In this document: positions 13,081-25,032 of the stretch, in pieces
How positions within the stretch are numbered: the stretch's first letter is position 1
Layout: every line of letters starts with the position of its first letter
Source of the DNA: Prochilodus magdalenae
Lineage: Eukaryota; Chordata; Actinopteri; Characiformes; Prochilodontidae
Length of the DNA: 64,000 bases
Assembly: GCA_024036415.1 (NCBI GenBank)
Contig: JAMWET010007157.1
Location: forward strand, 464,501 to 528,500
Direction: 5' to 3'
Notes under the pieces: generated by a model
The model's database searches: none
The model's input: only the letters and a program-made list of their open reading frames with translations
What the model was told of the DNA's origin: nothing
Position numbers and translations under genes: made by a program

Positions 13081-14648
13081 GTCTCTTACTGGCCTGAAAC
13101 CTTACTGAGAAGCTCGGAGGCAAGCTAAGATATAGCTTGTACAAAATTCAATGAATGTGTGTGGAAAAAGTCTCCTCTGTACAAGCTCGAAAATGTGTAA
13201 CTTATTCTTGTGCATGTTAATGTGTATTTAAAGCATTTAGCTTTAAATATGATAATTAACCCCATGCATTAACTTAGCCAAAGTCAATACGGGTAGATTA
13301 GGAATAATGTATTCTTCTCATGGGATTTCCACATAACAGTACGCATCCCAAAATAGATCAAACCTGTTGTACTTTAAATAGGATATATAACATTTTATAA
13401 GTTCGCATTTTAATTGCTGATTTTGTGTTATTGGCTTCTGGCTATATCCATGTGTCCTTTCTCTTTGGCATTGACTTTTCAGCACAATTTTCACATTCAC
13501 TTTAGGCAAAAATAGGATGATTTAATTTATTTTCACTTATGTATAACTGATGACCACATTTGAGTCAAATAAATTTTTCTTGTCTTGATATTTTTTCATA
13601 ACCACATTTCCCATTACTGAGTCAGGTTCTAAGCTGACTAGGTAGCACAATGACATTTTTTGAAACCATTTTGAACAAATTAATTGCACAAGCAGAGGTG
13701 GTAAATTGCTTTACTTTGAAAGCAAGACATTTTATTGCTGAGTGCATACAGTTTATTCCTGCATTGGTGAGGGTAAAATCCCCAGATGTGGTTTTACATA
13801 CCCATTTACACCCAATAATTTGGTCACAAAATAAAATGTTTTTTTTTTTTGTGAACCCATGAATAATTTATGCGCTCTGGTTCTACAGCGAGACACCACA
13901 ATTGTCACACAAAAGCAACATGATGAAATTGACACAGTTAATAATCTCAGTCCTTATACTATTTAGTTAGCTGTGTTAACAGTATCTTTACTGTTACTTT
14001 CAATCTCAACATCAATGCAAAGTAAATTAAAGTTAATACTCACTATGATACTTTCAGTTTAAGATCTGCTTTACCCAGCAAACAGTGATAAAATCACTGC
14101 ATGGCTGCAGCTTACAGGTTGCTGGTGGGGCTGTGATACTATTACTGTCAAAAGTTCTCTTCAGAGTCAAGAGCTGAGCAAAGCTGCTTGATATTGTCCA
14201 AGGTTTAAAAAACTGCCTGGAGTGAAATGTTCATTTAAGTTGTCCAGGATCCTGTTAAAGATGTGCTTAAGTTCCTGTTCACCAGCTTGTTTAGCCAATT
14301 TTCCATTTCATCTTACCTAGTGCTACAGTTATATTCTGGTGCTTGTACAAGCTGCAACATTTAAGCTATGACAGAACATTTGATTAAGAAGTGGGTGAAT
14401 AGGAAGCGACTTCAGCCTCATTTAAAGCTGAACATCAACAAAATACCAGCATACCCTCCACAGCCTAGTGAAGCAAAGAAAATCACAGAAGAAGACAGGC
14501 TGACTGGTGGTTTTGCAGAGTAAATAAAAGGGTTGTATTTGTATTGTAGTCAGTGACTCCTGGTTTCTATCACCGCCACTTTAGAACAGAACAGAGCATT
14601 TCTGAACCACTCTAAATGACTTACTTGAAAAAGTGGTGGAATATGCCT
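13081..14648. other. Intergenic, nothing recognised
   Basis: AT-rich sequence with a poly-T run near 13840-13850. Short chance frames only and no known repeat recognised. Confidence 0.5.
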
Positions 14649-14649
14649 A

Positions 14650-15181
14650 TACAGGAGTTGGACAATGAAACTGAAACACCTGTCATTTTAGTGTGGGAGG
14701 TTTCATGGCTAAATTGGACCAGCCTGGTGGTCAATCTTCATTAATTGCACATTGCACCAGTAAGAGCAGAGTGTGAAGGTTCAGTTAGCAGGTAAGAGCA
14801 CAGTTTTGCTCAAAATACTGCAATGCACACAACATTATGGGTGACATACCAGAGTTCAAAAGAGGACAGATTGTTGGTGCACGTCTTGCTGGCGCATCTG
14901 TGACCAAGACAGCAAGTCTTTGTGATGTATATACGGTATCCAGGGTAATGTCAGCATACCACCAAGAAGGACGAACCACATCCAACAGGATTAACTGTGG
15001 ACGCAAGAGGAAGCTGTCTGAAAGGGATGTTCGGGTGCTAACCCCGGATTGTCTCCAAAAAACATGAAACCACGGCAGCCCAAATCACGCTGTATTGGCC
15101 GCAAAAGGAGGCCCTACACCATACTAATAAATAATTTTGGTCTAAAACCAGGTGTTTCAGTTTCATTGTCCAACCCCTGTA
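14650..15181 (+). mobile_element. Tc1/mariner-type element, internally deleted
   Basis: The ends form terminal inverted repeats of about 32 bp, 'caggagttggacaatgaaac' on the left and the complement of 'gtttcattgtccaacccctg' on the right, with one or two mismatches. TA flanks both sides (14650-14651 and 15180-15181), as Tc1/mariner insertion requires. At about 530 bp it is far shorter than an autonomous element of about 1.3-1.6 kb. It keeps a transposase N-terminal frame and a short right-end segment, so most of the catalytic region is gone. Confidence 0.9.
14837..15067 (+). pseudogene. Tc1-like transposase N-terminal fragment
   Basis: 76 codons from a real ATG inside the 14650-15181 element. 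The sequence has the paired-like helix-turn-helix character of Tc1 transposases, with 'GQIVGARLAGASVTKTASL' followed by 'VSRVMSAYHQEGRTTSN' and a basic 'GRKRKLSERD' linker. The frame then ends and no DDE catalytic residues remain because the middle of the element is deleted. It could at most encode a DNA-binding fragment. Confidence 0.8.
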
Positions 15182-15865
15182 AGTCCGCATTCACTCTATT
15201 AAGTAGGCTCCTTTATCTTGCAGCAGCCAACCTGAAATTTATGGGTAAGAGATCCTTGTCGTGTAGTGCTCCATGGCTATGCTATTGAAAACACTGCCTG
15301 ATCATATTAGAAAGGCCACCACTATTGATTATTTATTATGTTGCATATCTTTTTCTCTAGTTTTATTAGGATTTTGACCAAAAATCCCACCATTATGCGG
15401 CTGCAGTTCACTTATGTGATTTTTGTATTTATTTACTGAAGTAATTGTATCCCACCAAAAAAAAAAATGTGATGACCAGACCCATCAGCCAACTATTAAA
15501 ATTAAAATGCACAAAAACATTTTTCTGTCAGTTTGTAACTTGCAAGCATTTTTATAATGTACTAATGACTGCACATATACCTGGTATTAGAAAGTTCCCT
15601 CCTCACTTCAAGGCTAGGTCAGTTACATCGAAGGAGACCCTCCCCTGGTGCTAAATCTCAGGTGGAATAAAACATACCGTGATCAATCCAGAGACCTCTG
15701 ACATGATGAAATATCTCCAGCTTACCTCCCACTCTGGAGGTTTTAAAGCAGAGCTCCACAAGGTCACGGCACAGACATATTCATCAAGCAGCTGCCCTGA
15801 GTGCCACCAGCTTCTGGTGGTTTCATTAGTAAACTCATGGTGGCTTTCTTGTGTGGCTACATGGG
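15182..15865. other. Intergenic, nothing recognised
   Basis: Unique-looking sequence without recognisable gene or repeat. A short poly-A run lies near 15458-15468. Confidence 0.45.
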
Positions 15866-15869
15866 CATA

Positions 15870-16435
15870 ACACTCTGTCTTTATCTTTAAAAAGTGAGTT
15901 AAAGAGCAGCGAGCTTCTCTCTCTCTGGAGCCCCATCGCCTCTGACGAGATTATTAAATATAGTATAGATGCAAATTGGGTGAAAAAGGCATGCGCGAGC
16001 TAAGTGCAATGTTGTCTTTGATGATGCGCTGATGCTCGTCAGTCAGTTAACCATCACTTTTAGTTCAAGAGAAGAAACAGCATCAGCTGTCAGGGTAAGA
16101 AGACTCAAAGCAGAAGTGGCATTGCCAAGGGAACTGCTTTTGATAACGTGTTGCTTCAAGCATCAATCAACAGACCTGATGCCGGGGCTCATTATGGGAT
16201 GGCAGCTTCTCATTTCCAGTTTGCACATGAACCTTCACGACCGTGTTTTACCGTCGTCAATTAGCAGAAAGCATGTTGAGCCCGCTCGCTCGCACACACT
16301 TTGCTGATGGGGAGAGTTATGCTCCCATGGGTCATTTGCTCTTCAGCTAATTGGGCTTTAAATCAAGTCCTCCAGACCAGCTCGACACAGAGGGCTTAAA
16401 GAGCCTGTGCAGTGCAGGCGCCACAGATGAATAGA
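15870..16435. promoter_or_regulatory. Candidate conserved non-coding block 4
   Basis: Repeat-free, balanced-composition block with CpGs (for example 15990-16000 and 16240-16300). Homeodomain-like cores include 'tcaattagcag' near 16258 and 'cagctaattgggc' near 16345. No coding or RNA signature. Conservation is not testable here. Confidence 0.28.
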
Positions 16436-16960
16436 CAGCAGTCCTCTGGGCAATATTTGATCACATGTATTTATCATTTGCAATTATTTATAACTATTGA
16501 TACTGACAGATGGAATCTTTGATAATTGCCTATAAAGATTTCAGTGTGGCAACCAAATGTGGGCCTCAGAAAATGCAAAACCAATTAAGATGACCACAGG
16601 CATCCAGTGAGGTCTGCTGAGAAACAGTATGGATTGGTAAACATGTTTAGTATGTGCATCAGGAGTTCAATATTAACTAAGACAGTGCAGTTACACAAAG
16701 GCTAGGTTGGCTGCAGACATGCAGAACACCTGATTATTCAATTGGTCTTAGGGTTTTTTCACTGCTATGTGGTTTTGTATGTTTAGTTAAGCTGTATTTA
16801 AGCTCGGGAGCAGTCCAGAGAACCGATCTCCTGTCCACCTGAAACTGGTGGTCTGGGGTGCATTTCAAGAGAAGTGGTATAAGGAGTTGTGTGACTTGGT
16901 ACCATGACTGCTGTGACGTATCGCATTTACATATACCATTCGATGCAATGTAAAGTTTAC
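16436..16960. other. Intergenic, nothing recognised
   Basis: AT-rich sequence; no gene or repeat family identified. Confidence 0.4.
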
Positions 16961-17136
16961 ATGTATGTAAGGTATTGTGTGTGGGTGTGTGTGCATGTGT
17001 TTCTTAGGAATGTGTGTTTTTGTACTTAGTGAAATGCTGTCACTCTCTGTGCATTGTGAGCTAATGTAAACAAAGACAAAATTCCTCGTATGTGTGAACA
17101 TACTGAGCCAATAAAGCTTGATTCTGATGTACTGCC
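16961..17136 (+). repeat. Retroposon 3' tail-like segment
   Basis: A TG-rich stretch is followed by 'acaaagacaaaattcctcg', 'tatgtgtgaacatactga' and 'ccaataaagcttgattctg' (about 17070-17125). That combination is typical of the 3' ends of fish LINE/SINE retroposons. The SINE at 6004-6178 has a related 'acaaattcct...tgtgtg' tail. No head region was recognised, so it is probably 5' truncated. Confidence 0.5.
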
Positions 17137-18066
17137 CTGTCACGAAACACGCATCATGCTGCCTGCATAGCTAAAACTCATATAAGACTGATTCCTTGTT
17201 TGCAGGCACTCGTGCATGGCTACATGTATTCGTTCTTTAAAACGTAAGTGTTTGCATTTAAGTAAATGAATAAATAATGTTTATCTTTCAAACTGCAAAA
17301 AAGACATATTGTATTCTGCTATTGAGCAACAGCTTAGAAATAATTCTTGGATGTGAAAGCAAATCTTTAGTCCTAGTTGTAATAGTATGTAAGACAACCT
17401 TAGACATAAAACAATTGAGTCTGTGCTCCTGTTTTTTTTTTTTTTTTTAAAGAAAACCTGCAGCCTTTTGTGGACAGCACTGGACTAAGATCTGCAACTA
17501 AGATATAACCGTGTAAACAAGATGTCATTCTCGAAGTCTGACTGAGATTTTAACCAACCTACTTTGACCTATAATTATAACAGTATACAAGTTCCCCTAT
17601 TTTAGAAATTGTAATAATAGTGAACTAAACTTCATTCCCTTCCTTGACGGTATCACACTGATGATGGATAGCACATTGGAAGAGTATTTAAAGGCAGCTC
17701 TGTCAGAGCTTGATGAACGACGTGCCTTTCAAGGATGTAACTAAATCATCTACTACACTCAGCATATCTTCATCAGTATAATATCTTCATCAATTATAAG
17801 GCTGGACCTTCTGTTTAAGCCTGTTTTAATACATAAAGCCACATGACATGGACCTAAAAATTACCACAAAATCTGACCTGACACCTCCGACTATTATTTC
17901 AGGCTTGACAGGATGACTCACAGCGCTGCATGTTTTTTCTCCAGCTACTGCATTCCATTTCCACAGAAACATCTTTAATGCATTACGGATTTAGGTAAAC
18001 TTGTTACAGCTGAGATTGTAAGCTGAGCACGATTAAAAGGTGGTTTGAGCCAATATTGCAAGTATC
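17137..18066. other. Intergenic, nothing recognised
   Basis: AT-rich sequence with a 17-base poly-T run at 17432-17448. No gene seen. Confidence 0.45.
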
Positions 18067-18424
18067 TACAGTTGTGATCAAATTTATTCAACCCCCACTG
18101 AAATAAAGTGTTTTGGCCAGTTTGACATTGATTTTGATCATTTCAGTCATCTTATTTACAATTATATCAAAGAGGCACTTATAAATTAGACAAATATAAC
18201 ATAATATTTATGATGGAATAACCACAAATGTCTTTACTGTGCTCACATCATTATCAGTTTTATTCAACCCCCTAGTGACATTATTTTTTAGTACTTAGTA
18301 CAACATCCTTTTCCAGTTATGACAGCTTTCAAGCGTGAAGCATAGCTTGACACAAGTGTCTTGCAGCGACCTATGGGTATCTTAGCCCATTCTTCATGGG
18401 CAAAAGCCTCCAGTTCAGTCCACA

Positions 18425-18718
18425 TTCTTAGGCTTGCGCACTGCAACTGCCTTCTTTAGGTCCCACCAGAGGTTCTCAATTGGATTTAAGTCTGGTGATT
18501 GCGATGGCCCACTCTAGAATGTTCCAGCCTTTCATGTTCAAACCACCTGCTCTAGTGGACTTGGATGTGTGCTTCGGATCATTGTCCTGTTGGAAGGTCC
18601 AACGTCTCCCAAGCCGCAGGTTTGTGACTGACTCCATCACATTTTCCTCTCAAGATCTCCTGGTACTGAAGGGAATTCATGGTACCCCTGCACACGTTGA
18701 AGCTTTCCTGTACCATTA
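18425..18718 (-). pseudogene. Tc1-like transposase, C-terminal third
   Basis: On the minus strand this part encodes 'RRWTFQQDNDPKHTSK' (second catalytic Asp, about 18555-18605). After a single-base frameshift it encodes '[18 protein letters not shown]' (third catalytic acid in IENLW, about 18440-18495). Motif order and spacing fit the DD34E transposases of the Tc1 group. At least one frameshift separates it from the upstream part. Confidence 0.8.
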
Positions 18719-18910
18719 GAAGCAAAACAGCCCCCAAAGCATAATTGACCCCCCGCCATGCTTCACAGTAGGCAAGGTGTTCTTTTGTTCATAAGCCTGG
18801 GTTCTTCCTCCTCCAAAACATAGCGCTGGTCCATTGTTAGCCCCAACAGTGTCTAATTTAGTTTCATCTGACCACAGTACACTGTCCCAAAACCTTTGTG
18901 GCTTGTCCAC
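18716..18910 (-). pseudogene. Tc1-like transposase, first catalytic motif
   Basis: 64 residues containing 'VLWSDETKLDTVG' with the first catalytic Asp, then 'NTLPTVKHGGGSIMLWG'. The frame ends in a stop just after this motif, where intact relatives continue. It overlaps the next fragment in another frame, which marks an indel near 18865-18910. Confidence 0.85.
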
Positions 18911-19133
18911 ATGACTTTTGGCATACTGCAGTCGACTTTTTTTCTTGTTTCTTTGGAGTCAGCAAGGGGGTGCGCCTGGGAGTTCTGGCATGGAGGTCTT
19001 CGTTATGCAGTGCGCGCCTTAATTGTCTGAGTTGAAACTTCAGTGCCCACATCGGTGTGGACAGTCTTCTTTTTTTCAGTTCCTTAGCAGTCACGCGGGG
19101 ATTTTTCTCCACATTACGCTTCAGGTAGCGCAC
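18864..19133 (-). pseudogene. Tc1-like transposase, N-terminal to linker region
   Basis: 89 residues, rich in Arg and Lys ('NPRVTAKELKKRRLSTPM', 'RRALHNEDLHARTPRRTPLL'). This matches the second DNA-binding subdomain and linker of Tc1 transposases. The likely original start lies near 19351, where a minus-strand ATG opens 'MVKAREWSQKTREEV' and is soon frameshifted. Confidence 0.8.
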
Positions 19134-19924
19134 AGCAGTCGCGGTCAGGATCTTCTTCTCCTGCCACGACCAGGTAACGTTTCCACTGTGCCCTTTAAAC
19201 TTGAACTTGCGAATGATACTTTCCCCCTGATAGTGTCTCTTGGAATATTTAACAAACTTCGCAATCTTTTTTTATATCCATTGCCATTCTTGTGAAGAGC
19301 AATAAACCTCTTCTCTTGTCTTCTGGGACCATTCTCTTGCCTTCACCATGCTTGTAAACACACCAGTAGATGTCTAGAAGGAGCTGAGTATCACAGTCCT
19401 TTTAAATCTGCCTAATTGGTGCTTATCATGCTTGATTGCTGCTCGTAGACATCCACAGGTGTTTTCAATACCTGATTGAAAACACTGGAATGAACCTCTG
19501 TTCTTAGGAGTGGTAGTCGTAAAGGGGTAGAATAATTGTGTCAATGAAGAAATCACAAAAAGGCCATTTGATACTTTATGACAAAAACAATTGATGCTAT
19601 CTTAGTTGCATTTAGTTCTTTAACAAGTCCTTGTAAGATTTCATTATGAACACAATTACAAATGTGCACTGAATTCCATAAAACCCTTCGCAGCATTGGG
19701 GGTTGAATAAATTTGATCACAACTGTATATCAGTGGTCACCAACTTTTCTCCTTTACATCTACTTTACTGTTGGTTAGTTTGGGTTAATTCCACCCTGCT
19801 TATGACACACACTTGCACCTTAATGCTAATGCACCTGATTCAGTAAATTAGGGACTAACTCTCCAGAACCACTGTGGGTGACCACTGCCTCCCACTGCTC
19901 TTCTCAGCACTCTCAACTCCAGGG

Positions 19925-20040
19925 TCAGTATGGAACAATTACAGACACAGGGGAAAACATGTAACTCTGGTTGCCCAGCTGGGGAAGTAAAATCTGGCTT
20001 TCTTTTCTGTGAGGCAACAGCGTTATCCAGTGCAGCATTG
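19925..20040 (-). repeat. SINE-like repeat fragment, family C
   Basis: Contains 'acacaggggaaaacatgtaa' and 'ctgtgaggcaacagcg', followed by 'ttatccagtgcagc'. This matches the right part of the better preserved copy at 21105-21450 ('ggggagaacatgcaaactcc', 'ctgtgaggcgacaata'). Orientation is inferred from the tRNA-like head, which reads on the minus strand. Confidence 0.55.
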
Positions 20041-20429
20041 TGTCAACATGCTACCTAAGAATTAAATGTAGTGGAGGAAAAAAATAAATGTGCAAAATAT
20101 TCCAACATAAAAAGGTTATGTCATTTTCCAATATGTTAAACTAGCAATTGAAAAGGAATTCTGCTATAAAATCGGTATAATGAGAATGAAGACAGTTGGC
20201 ATAATAAAAAGTAAAGATTTGTCTAGAAAATCAACAAAATATGTTATTTGACTGGGGGCATTCAAACTGTTGCATACAGATATAGAACAGCTGACATTTT
20301 CAAAAGAAAAAATTGCACTACCAGGTTAATAACATTGACAATATGTCAGGATTATATTTCCTGTCGATGGGCTTTATTTTTCCAACCAGTTTCACAATGA
20401 GGGTGGCAGCAGACTGTTCGTTGAAAGTG

Positions 20430-20960
20430 AAATTATTCAAATTTGATGTGTCTGCTGCTCTCTCTCACATACCTTATTCAGTATTCCATCTCAGCCATGC
20501 TGCATGGCAGGCCCTGCTGGTCTGAAAGGCACCAAGGCATCTTGTCTAAGCCTTTTACAAATCCACCACATTGCTGCCAAATGCCACCCCATATTGGGGC
20601 AATTGAAGAAAATTGTCTTGAGTGAGCATGAGCCAGTGATATTTACTCTGCAGCTTTTGGGGATGCAGATGGCAAAACTCAATCAGTCAGCGGGAGCTAA
20701 TCGAGCCGAGTGCTGCCCGCAGTAACGCCGAAGGCCTAAAATCCCCATTGATCCAGCAGAGAGGGGCAGTCGAGGTGGCTTGTAGAAGTGCAGCTTGCAT
20801 TGACTGGCCTTTGCTCTGGTAAAGAGAGCTTATGAGAGACTGGAGATAATGGTATAGATTTACACAAGAGTCGTACGTCTGCAATTAGTGTTCCCCTCTG
20901 CTGCTTTACATCAGCGCACTGATGATGCATAGCGTGAGACATTAATCAGCCATGAAAACG
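20430..20960. promoter_or_regulatory. Candidate conserved non-coding block 5
   Basis: Unique, balanced-composition sequence between repeat relics, with overlapping short frames on both strands and no domain. CpG-containing core near 20690-20770. The conserved-element status is inference. Confidence 0.25.
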
Positions 20961-21104
20961 CTAGAGCAGAATATACATGCTCATAGACACACAAACACAT
21001 GCACTGGGTGACTTTCGACCCAGAGAAATGAAAGACTTTGATAAATAGTGTTAGCAGGCATTGTATGAAGCAGTTCTAGACAAAGAGGCAGACACCAATG
21101 GCAG

Positions 21105-21450
21105 TATTCCAAAAGGCTTACCATTCATTATCCTTCTGGGACATGGGGGGTGCTGTAGCTTATTCCAGAGCTCATTGGGCAGAAGGCAGGAAACACTCAG
21201 GGTGGGTCACCAGGCCATCACAGGGCAGACACACACACACACACGCACGCGCACACACACACACACACGCACGCGCACACACACACACACACGCACACGC
21301 ATACATAAACACCACCAACTCTCCTGAATGCATTTTTGGACTGAGGAAGGAAACCTACATAGACACGGGGAGAACATGCAAACTCCACAAAGAAAGAGCC
21401 CTGTCAGTTGAAATCCGGCTTTTTTCTGTGAGGCGACAATATTTATCTAT
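21105..21450 (-). repeat. Interspersed SINE-like repeat, family C, with (AC)n expansion
   Basis: One end carries 'ggcaggaaacactcagggtg' and 'caccaggccatcacagggca'. The other carries 'ggggagaacatgcaaactcc' and 'ctgtgaggcgacaa'. Between them lies an AC/CACG microsatellite (about 21230-21303). The same terminal block appears in opposite orientation at 29290-29480. I recognise this as a repeat common in teleosts but do not assign a family name. Two plus-strand frames across the AC run are artefacts. Confidence 0.75.
21230..21303. repeat. (AC)n microsatellite with CACG/CGCG interruptions
   Basis: Alternating purine-pyrimidine tract of ACAC units broken by repeated 'cacgcacgcgcacac' blocks. This regular higher-order pattern is prone to Z-DNA formation. 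Confidence 0.9.
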
Positions 21451-22325
21451 TCACTTACTACAGGATTAAGCAACTTACCATATCGGCAACTGTATTTGTA
21501 AACATACACATTCCTGTTGAAATGAATGCCTGCAGAATATTCCAAATAAGTCATGGCTGGATCAGTTTAAGACTAGGCATATTGAGAAATGTTCCGAAAA
21601 CCATCCAATGCAATAATGCTTGAATATAAAAAGAGCATCAGAACAGCGGCTGAGTGCTTCATGAGAAAGGGCGGGTCGCGGCTCACTACTTTTACTAAAG
21701 TACATCAGTTTAAAAGCAGACGAGCAAATGCACTGATTTTAGGTATATTGGTAGAAGCCTGTGCGCAAAGGGCAAGGCTGTAAACCACAAATGAATGCCC
21801 ATGACCTTTGACCACTGCGCTGTAAACTAGTATGCTACTGTGATGGATTTCACAAAATGTGAATAATGTCAGTAAACAACAAGTAAAGACTGTACTGTGC
21901 ACAGCGGAAGTCATGTGTCAACATTGTCCAGGAATGCTGTTAACATTTCTGGGCTTAAGCTCGTGTGAGAAGGGCTGCTGCACAGTGGAAATGTGTGCTG
22001 CGGGCTGATGAGTCAGACTGTAAATAATGGATGTCATGTTTAAAGAAGAAAAAGGGCCATCCAGATTGTCCTGTCATGGCATAGGGATTATTAGTGAGCA
22101 TCAACATATGTGCCTATGGTGGTCAGACATCCATGTGTGCACAGTCGGCATGTACTGTAACAGCATGGCTGCATACTAAGAGTGCCCAGATGCCAGATGC
22201 CTGCATGTTTCCCACTGAAAACCTAATAAATTATTGTGTTGTGGTTTCGTTTTCAGTGTCATACAGGTCCAACAGAATTTATTAATCACTGATTTCTGTT
22301 CTTAGTAGCATTTCACATTTAGCAT
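21451..22325. other. Intergenic, nothing recognised
   Basis: No gene, RNA or repeat family recognised. Confidence 0.45.
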
Positions 22326-22328
22326 CTC

Positions 22329-22329
<1 letters not shown>

Positions 22330-22379
<50 letters not shown>

Positions 22380-22420
22380 GATAGATAGATAGATAGATAG
22401 ATAGATAAATAGATAGATTT
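22330..22420. repeat. (GATA)n microsatellite
   Basis: About 20 GATA units with small interruptions ('gataagata' near 22377 and 'gataaata' near 22406). Confidence 0.95.
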
Positions 22421-22435
22421 TTAGCTTGACATGTT

Positions 22436-22860
22436 CAAACTGTAACGTCTGTCTGTCTGTCCTTGTCCTTATGTCAATCAACGCCCCCTCTGGTTACTTC
22501 AGGTTATAGCACTGCTTTTCCTGCTCCCCCCCGGCTCCACCCACTCACACACCTGATGCCAATCTGTAACTCATGAGGACTTCTATTAAGACTCCTTTGT
22601 TTGCCCTGTCTGTTTGTGAAGTCTCTGTTTTTACCCTCGTGAGTCTTAGCCGTGTTTCCTTTCAGTTCTTGTTTCCTGTGTTTTGTTGTGTTTGTGTTTA
22701 ATTCTGAGTCTTACCATAGTTTTGTTCCTGGCTGTCTTCACCCCCTTTATGGACATGTCTATGTTAATACCTACCATTGTTTTGACTCCTGTCTTCCGGA
22801 CAAACTTAAATAAAACCACTGTGCATTTGCATCCTGCCTCAACCTCCACGTTACACAAAC
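22436..22860 (+). mobile_element. LTR-like unit (possible solo LTR) with 5-bp target duplication
   Basis: Unit 22441-22855 (415 bp) starts TGTAACG and ends CGTTACA, so it has perfect 7-bp inverted termini of the TG...CA type. It is flanked by the direct repeat CAAAC at 22436-22440 and 22856-22860. An AATAAA hexamer lies at 22809-22814, about 40 bases before the right end, as in an LTR R region. It contains no coding sequence. The structure fits a solo LTR or a short non-autonomous LTR element. The superfamily cannot be told from this copy. Confidence 0.75.
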
Positions 22861-25004
22861 ATTGCTCATGAACAACATTTGTAGATAGACAGAATGATAA
22901 TAAATTCACACGGAGACTAACTAACTGCTCATTATAATATTTACAGCTTTACAAAAATGAACAAATAAGTGAACATAAATGATAAGGTATATGTGATTAG
23001 TCAGATTAGACTGACAGAATCTTGTTTGACCTGTGTTTATTCATCTAGCTGATTATCCAGATAGTTGATAGAACAGTAATGGTTCCCAATTTAAATCTTA
23101 AAATAATATTTTAAAATAAACATTCAAAAAAACAGTGAGTGGCTTATTAGGAAAACAGAAGCTCATTAAGCCCAGTCTAGAGCTGTATTATGTCATAGTT
23201 TTGTAATGAAACATCTAAAATGTTATTGTTTGTGTTAAACAAGAGGTTTATCCTGCATTACAGTAGAGGCCTTTTAACTAAATCTGAAACACACATATGA
23301 AATATATGTTTACTTAGATCTAGGTGAGTTTGTTAGCCCTATATATTATTCATGTAGACATTTAAATCAAGTCAATGCAGTTAATTATTTTGTCAGTGTA
23401 TTATTTGTGTTTTCCCAAACTCAATAACAAACGAACTCTTCATCTGCAATTTCTACTTTTGTTTAATTGACTGGCTAGTTCTTTTTTCTCAAAAGCAATC
23501 AAACATACCGAGCGGGTTCAGAACAAATTGTTCTACTGCCTGTACGAACATAACTCACAGCTGGTGCCATGCTTTGAGCTTTTAACACTGACGTGTCTGG
23601 GAAGTGATCATCGGGTGTTTATAACACCTCTGCACGTCAGAGTTTCGCTGTAAGCTGTGATAACAATTCAATGTTTTCCCTTTGTGTTTAACCTTTTCAG
23701 ATGCAAATTGTGTTCCTGGGACAAAAAATATGACATTTATTCTCATACATAGCAACATATACCCATATTAATTTATGAGTTTGTTTTTTTAATCAGAATT
23801 GAGGTTATTAATAAGGAGTTTGTCCCAGTAACAGTCGTGTCTTCTAGAAAGACTTTTCACTGTATGATGGAATGTTACTATGGGGATTTGACTTTATTCA
23901 GCCACAAATGCCTGAGTGAGGTCAAGTACTGATGTTGGATGATTAGTTCTGGATTTACAAACAGCACTCCAATTTATCCCAAAGGTATACGACTGGGCTC
24001 CATTGTTTCAGTTCCACTGCTCACAGCCCAGGCCTTGTATGCCTTTCGCTAAGGCTTGGCTTTGGGCATGGACATTTTAGGCTGATCTGCAGAATCTCCA
24101 TCCCATTCTTTTGCTAGGGCTTTTCTATGGAGATTATATAAGCTGCATGTGCACAACTGAACACCTGGGTCACCGCAAGGCAGCTCAGTTCACTAATTAA
24201 AAGAAGTGTCTGGATCCTAGTGAGTCTTCTTTTTTACAATATGTATGAACTCTTAAAGACTTTCCTAGACTAGAGTTTAGATCTCTCAAACAGAGCCAGT
24301 AGTTTGTGTATTTACTCATGTAGTATTTATGAATCATTTCAGCTCCAAGAGACGGATGGCAGTCCATTAGAACAAAACACCAAACAGAGGAAACATAATT
24401 GACTTTGATGGAATATGTGTTCCTGTTGTAAATAGCTGTAAAGGTGTGGAGAGTCACGCAGCCGCTTGCTCTTTTCTTGGAAGCACAGGAGATTAGGGGC
24501 TGAATATGAGCTGAATATATGTACGAAAAGAAATCTGCATTTTGGGCTTTTGCATTTGTCTCACATCTCCAGAGCGCTACCACACATCACACTGAGAGCT
24601 TCTGCTTTCATCTCACACATAGCCCACACACTTTTACACTGAAAGCCTCAGCTGATAATGTTTCTCTTTCATCCATCTCTCTTCCTCGCCTTCCCTTTAT
24701 TTTTCTCTTGTTTTCTCATCCCATCTTTTTCTGTTTCAAAAAATGCTCACTTTCTCTGATTCACTCAACCTGTCACTCTTTGACTCTGCAAAAGACCCAC
24801 AATTCAATTCCTCACTATCAATAGCATATACATTACATAGTAATTACTTACTAATTACATATGAGTTGCTGTTGTTACTAAATACTAAGTTTCAATGACC
24901 TTCTGCAGTTAAAATTGTGTTTTTACCTGGTCAGCTACTATATATGTCTCATTTGATTGTTGTTGGTTTTCAATAAGTGTTAGATTCTGACCTCAATGAG
25001 CACC
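22861..25004. other. Intergenic, nothing recognised
   Basis: AT-rich sequence. The 128-codon minus frame at 24197-24583 and the 101-codon plus frame at 24519-24824 show no domain and look random. A pyrimidine-rich patch lies near 24660-24740. Confidence 0.5.
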
Positions 25005-25032
25005 CCCCCCCCCCTACACACACACACACATT
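25005..25032. repeat. Poly-C plus (AC)n microsatellite
   Basis: A run of about 11 C residues is followed by TACACACACACACA. The C run is a likely site of length error. Confidence 0.9.

Larger units (their letters stand above)
18067..19727 (-). mobile_element. Full-length Tc1/mariner-type element with broken transposase
   Basis: Element of about 1.66 kb bounded by TA (18067-18068 and 19726-19727). The terminal inverted repeats are nearly perfect, 'cagttgtgatcaaatttatt' on the left and its complement on the right, extending through 'caaccccca'. Length and ends fit an autonomous Tc1-like transposon. The transposase lies on the minus strand but is split across frames by indels, so the copy is dead. 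All three catalytic regions can still be recognised. Confidence 0.93.

Noticed and set aside
22330..22420. (GATA)n as a sex-linked or functional repeat
   Set aside because: A simple microsatellite of ordinary length; nothing here links it to sex chromosomes.
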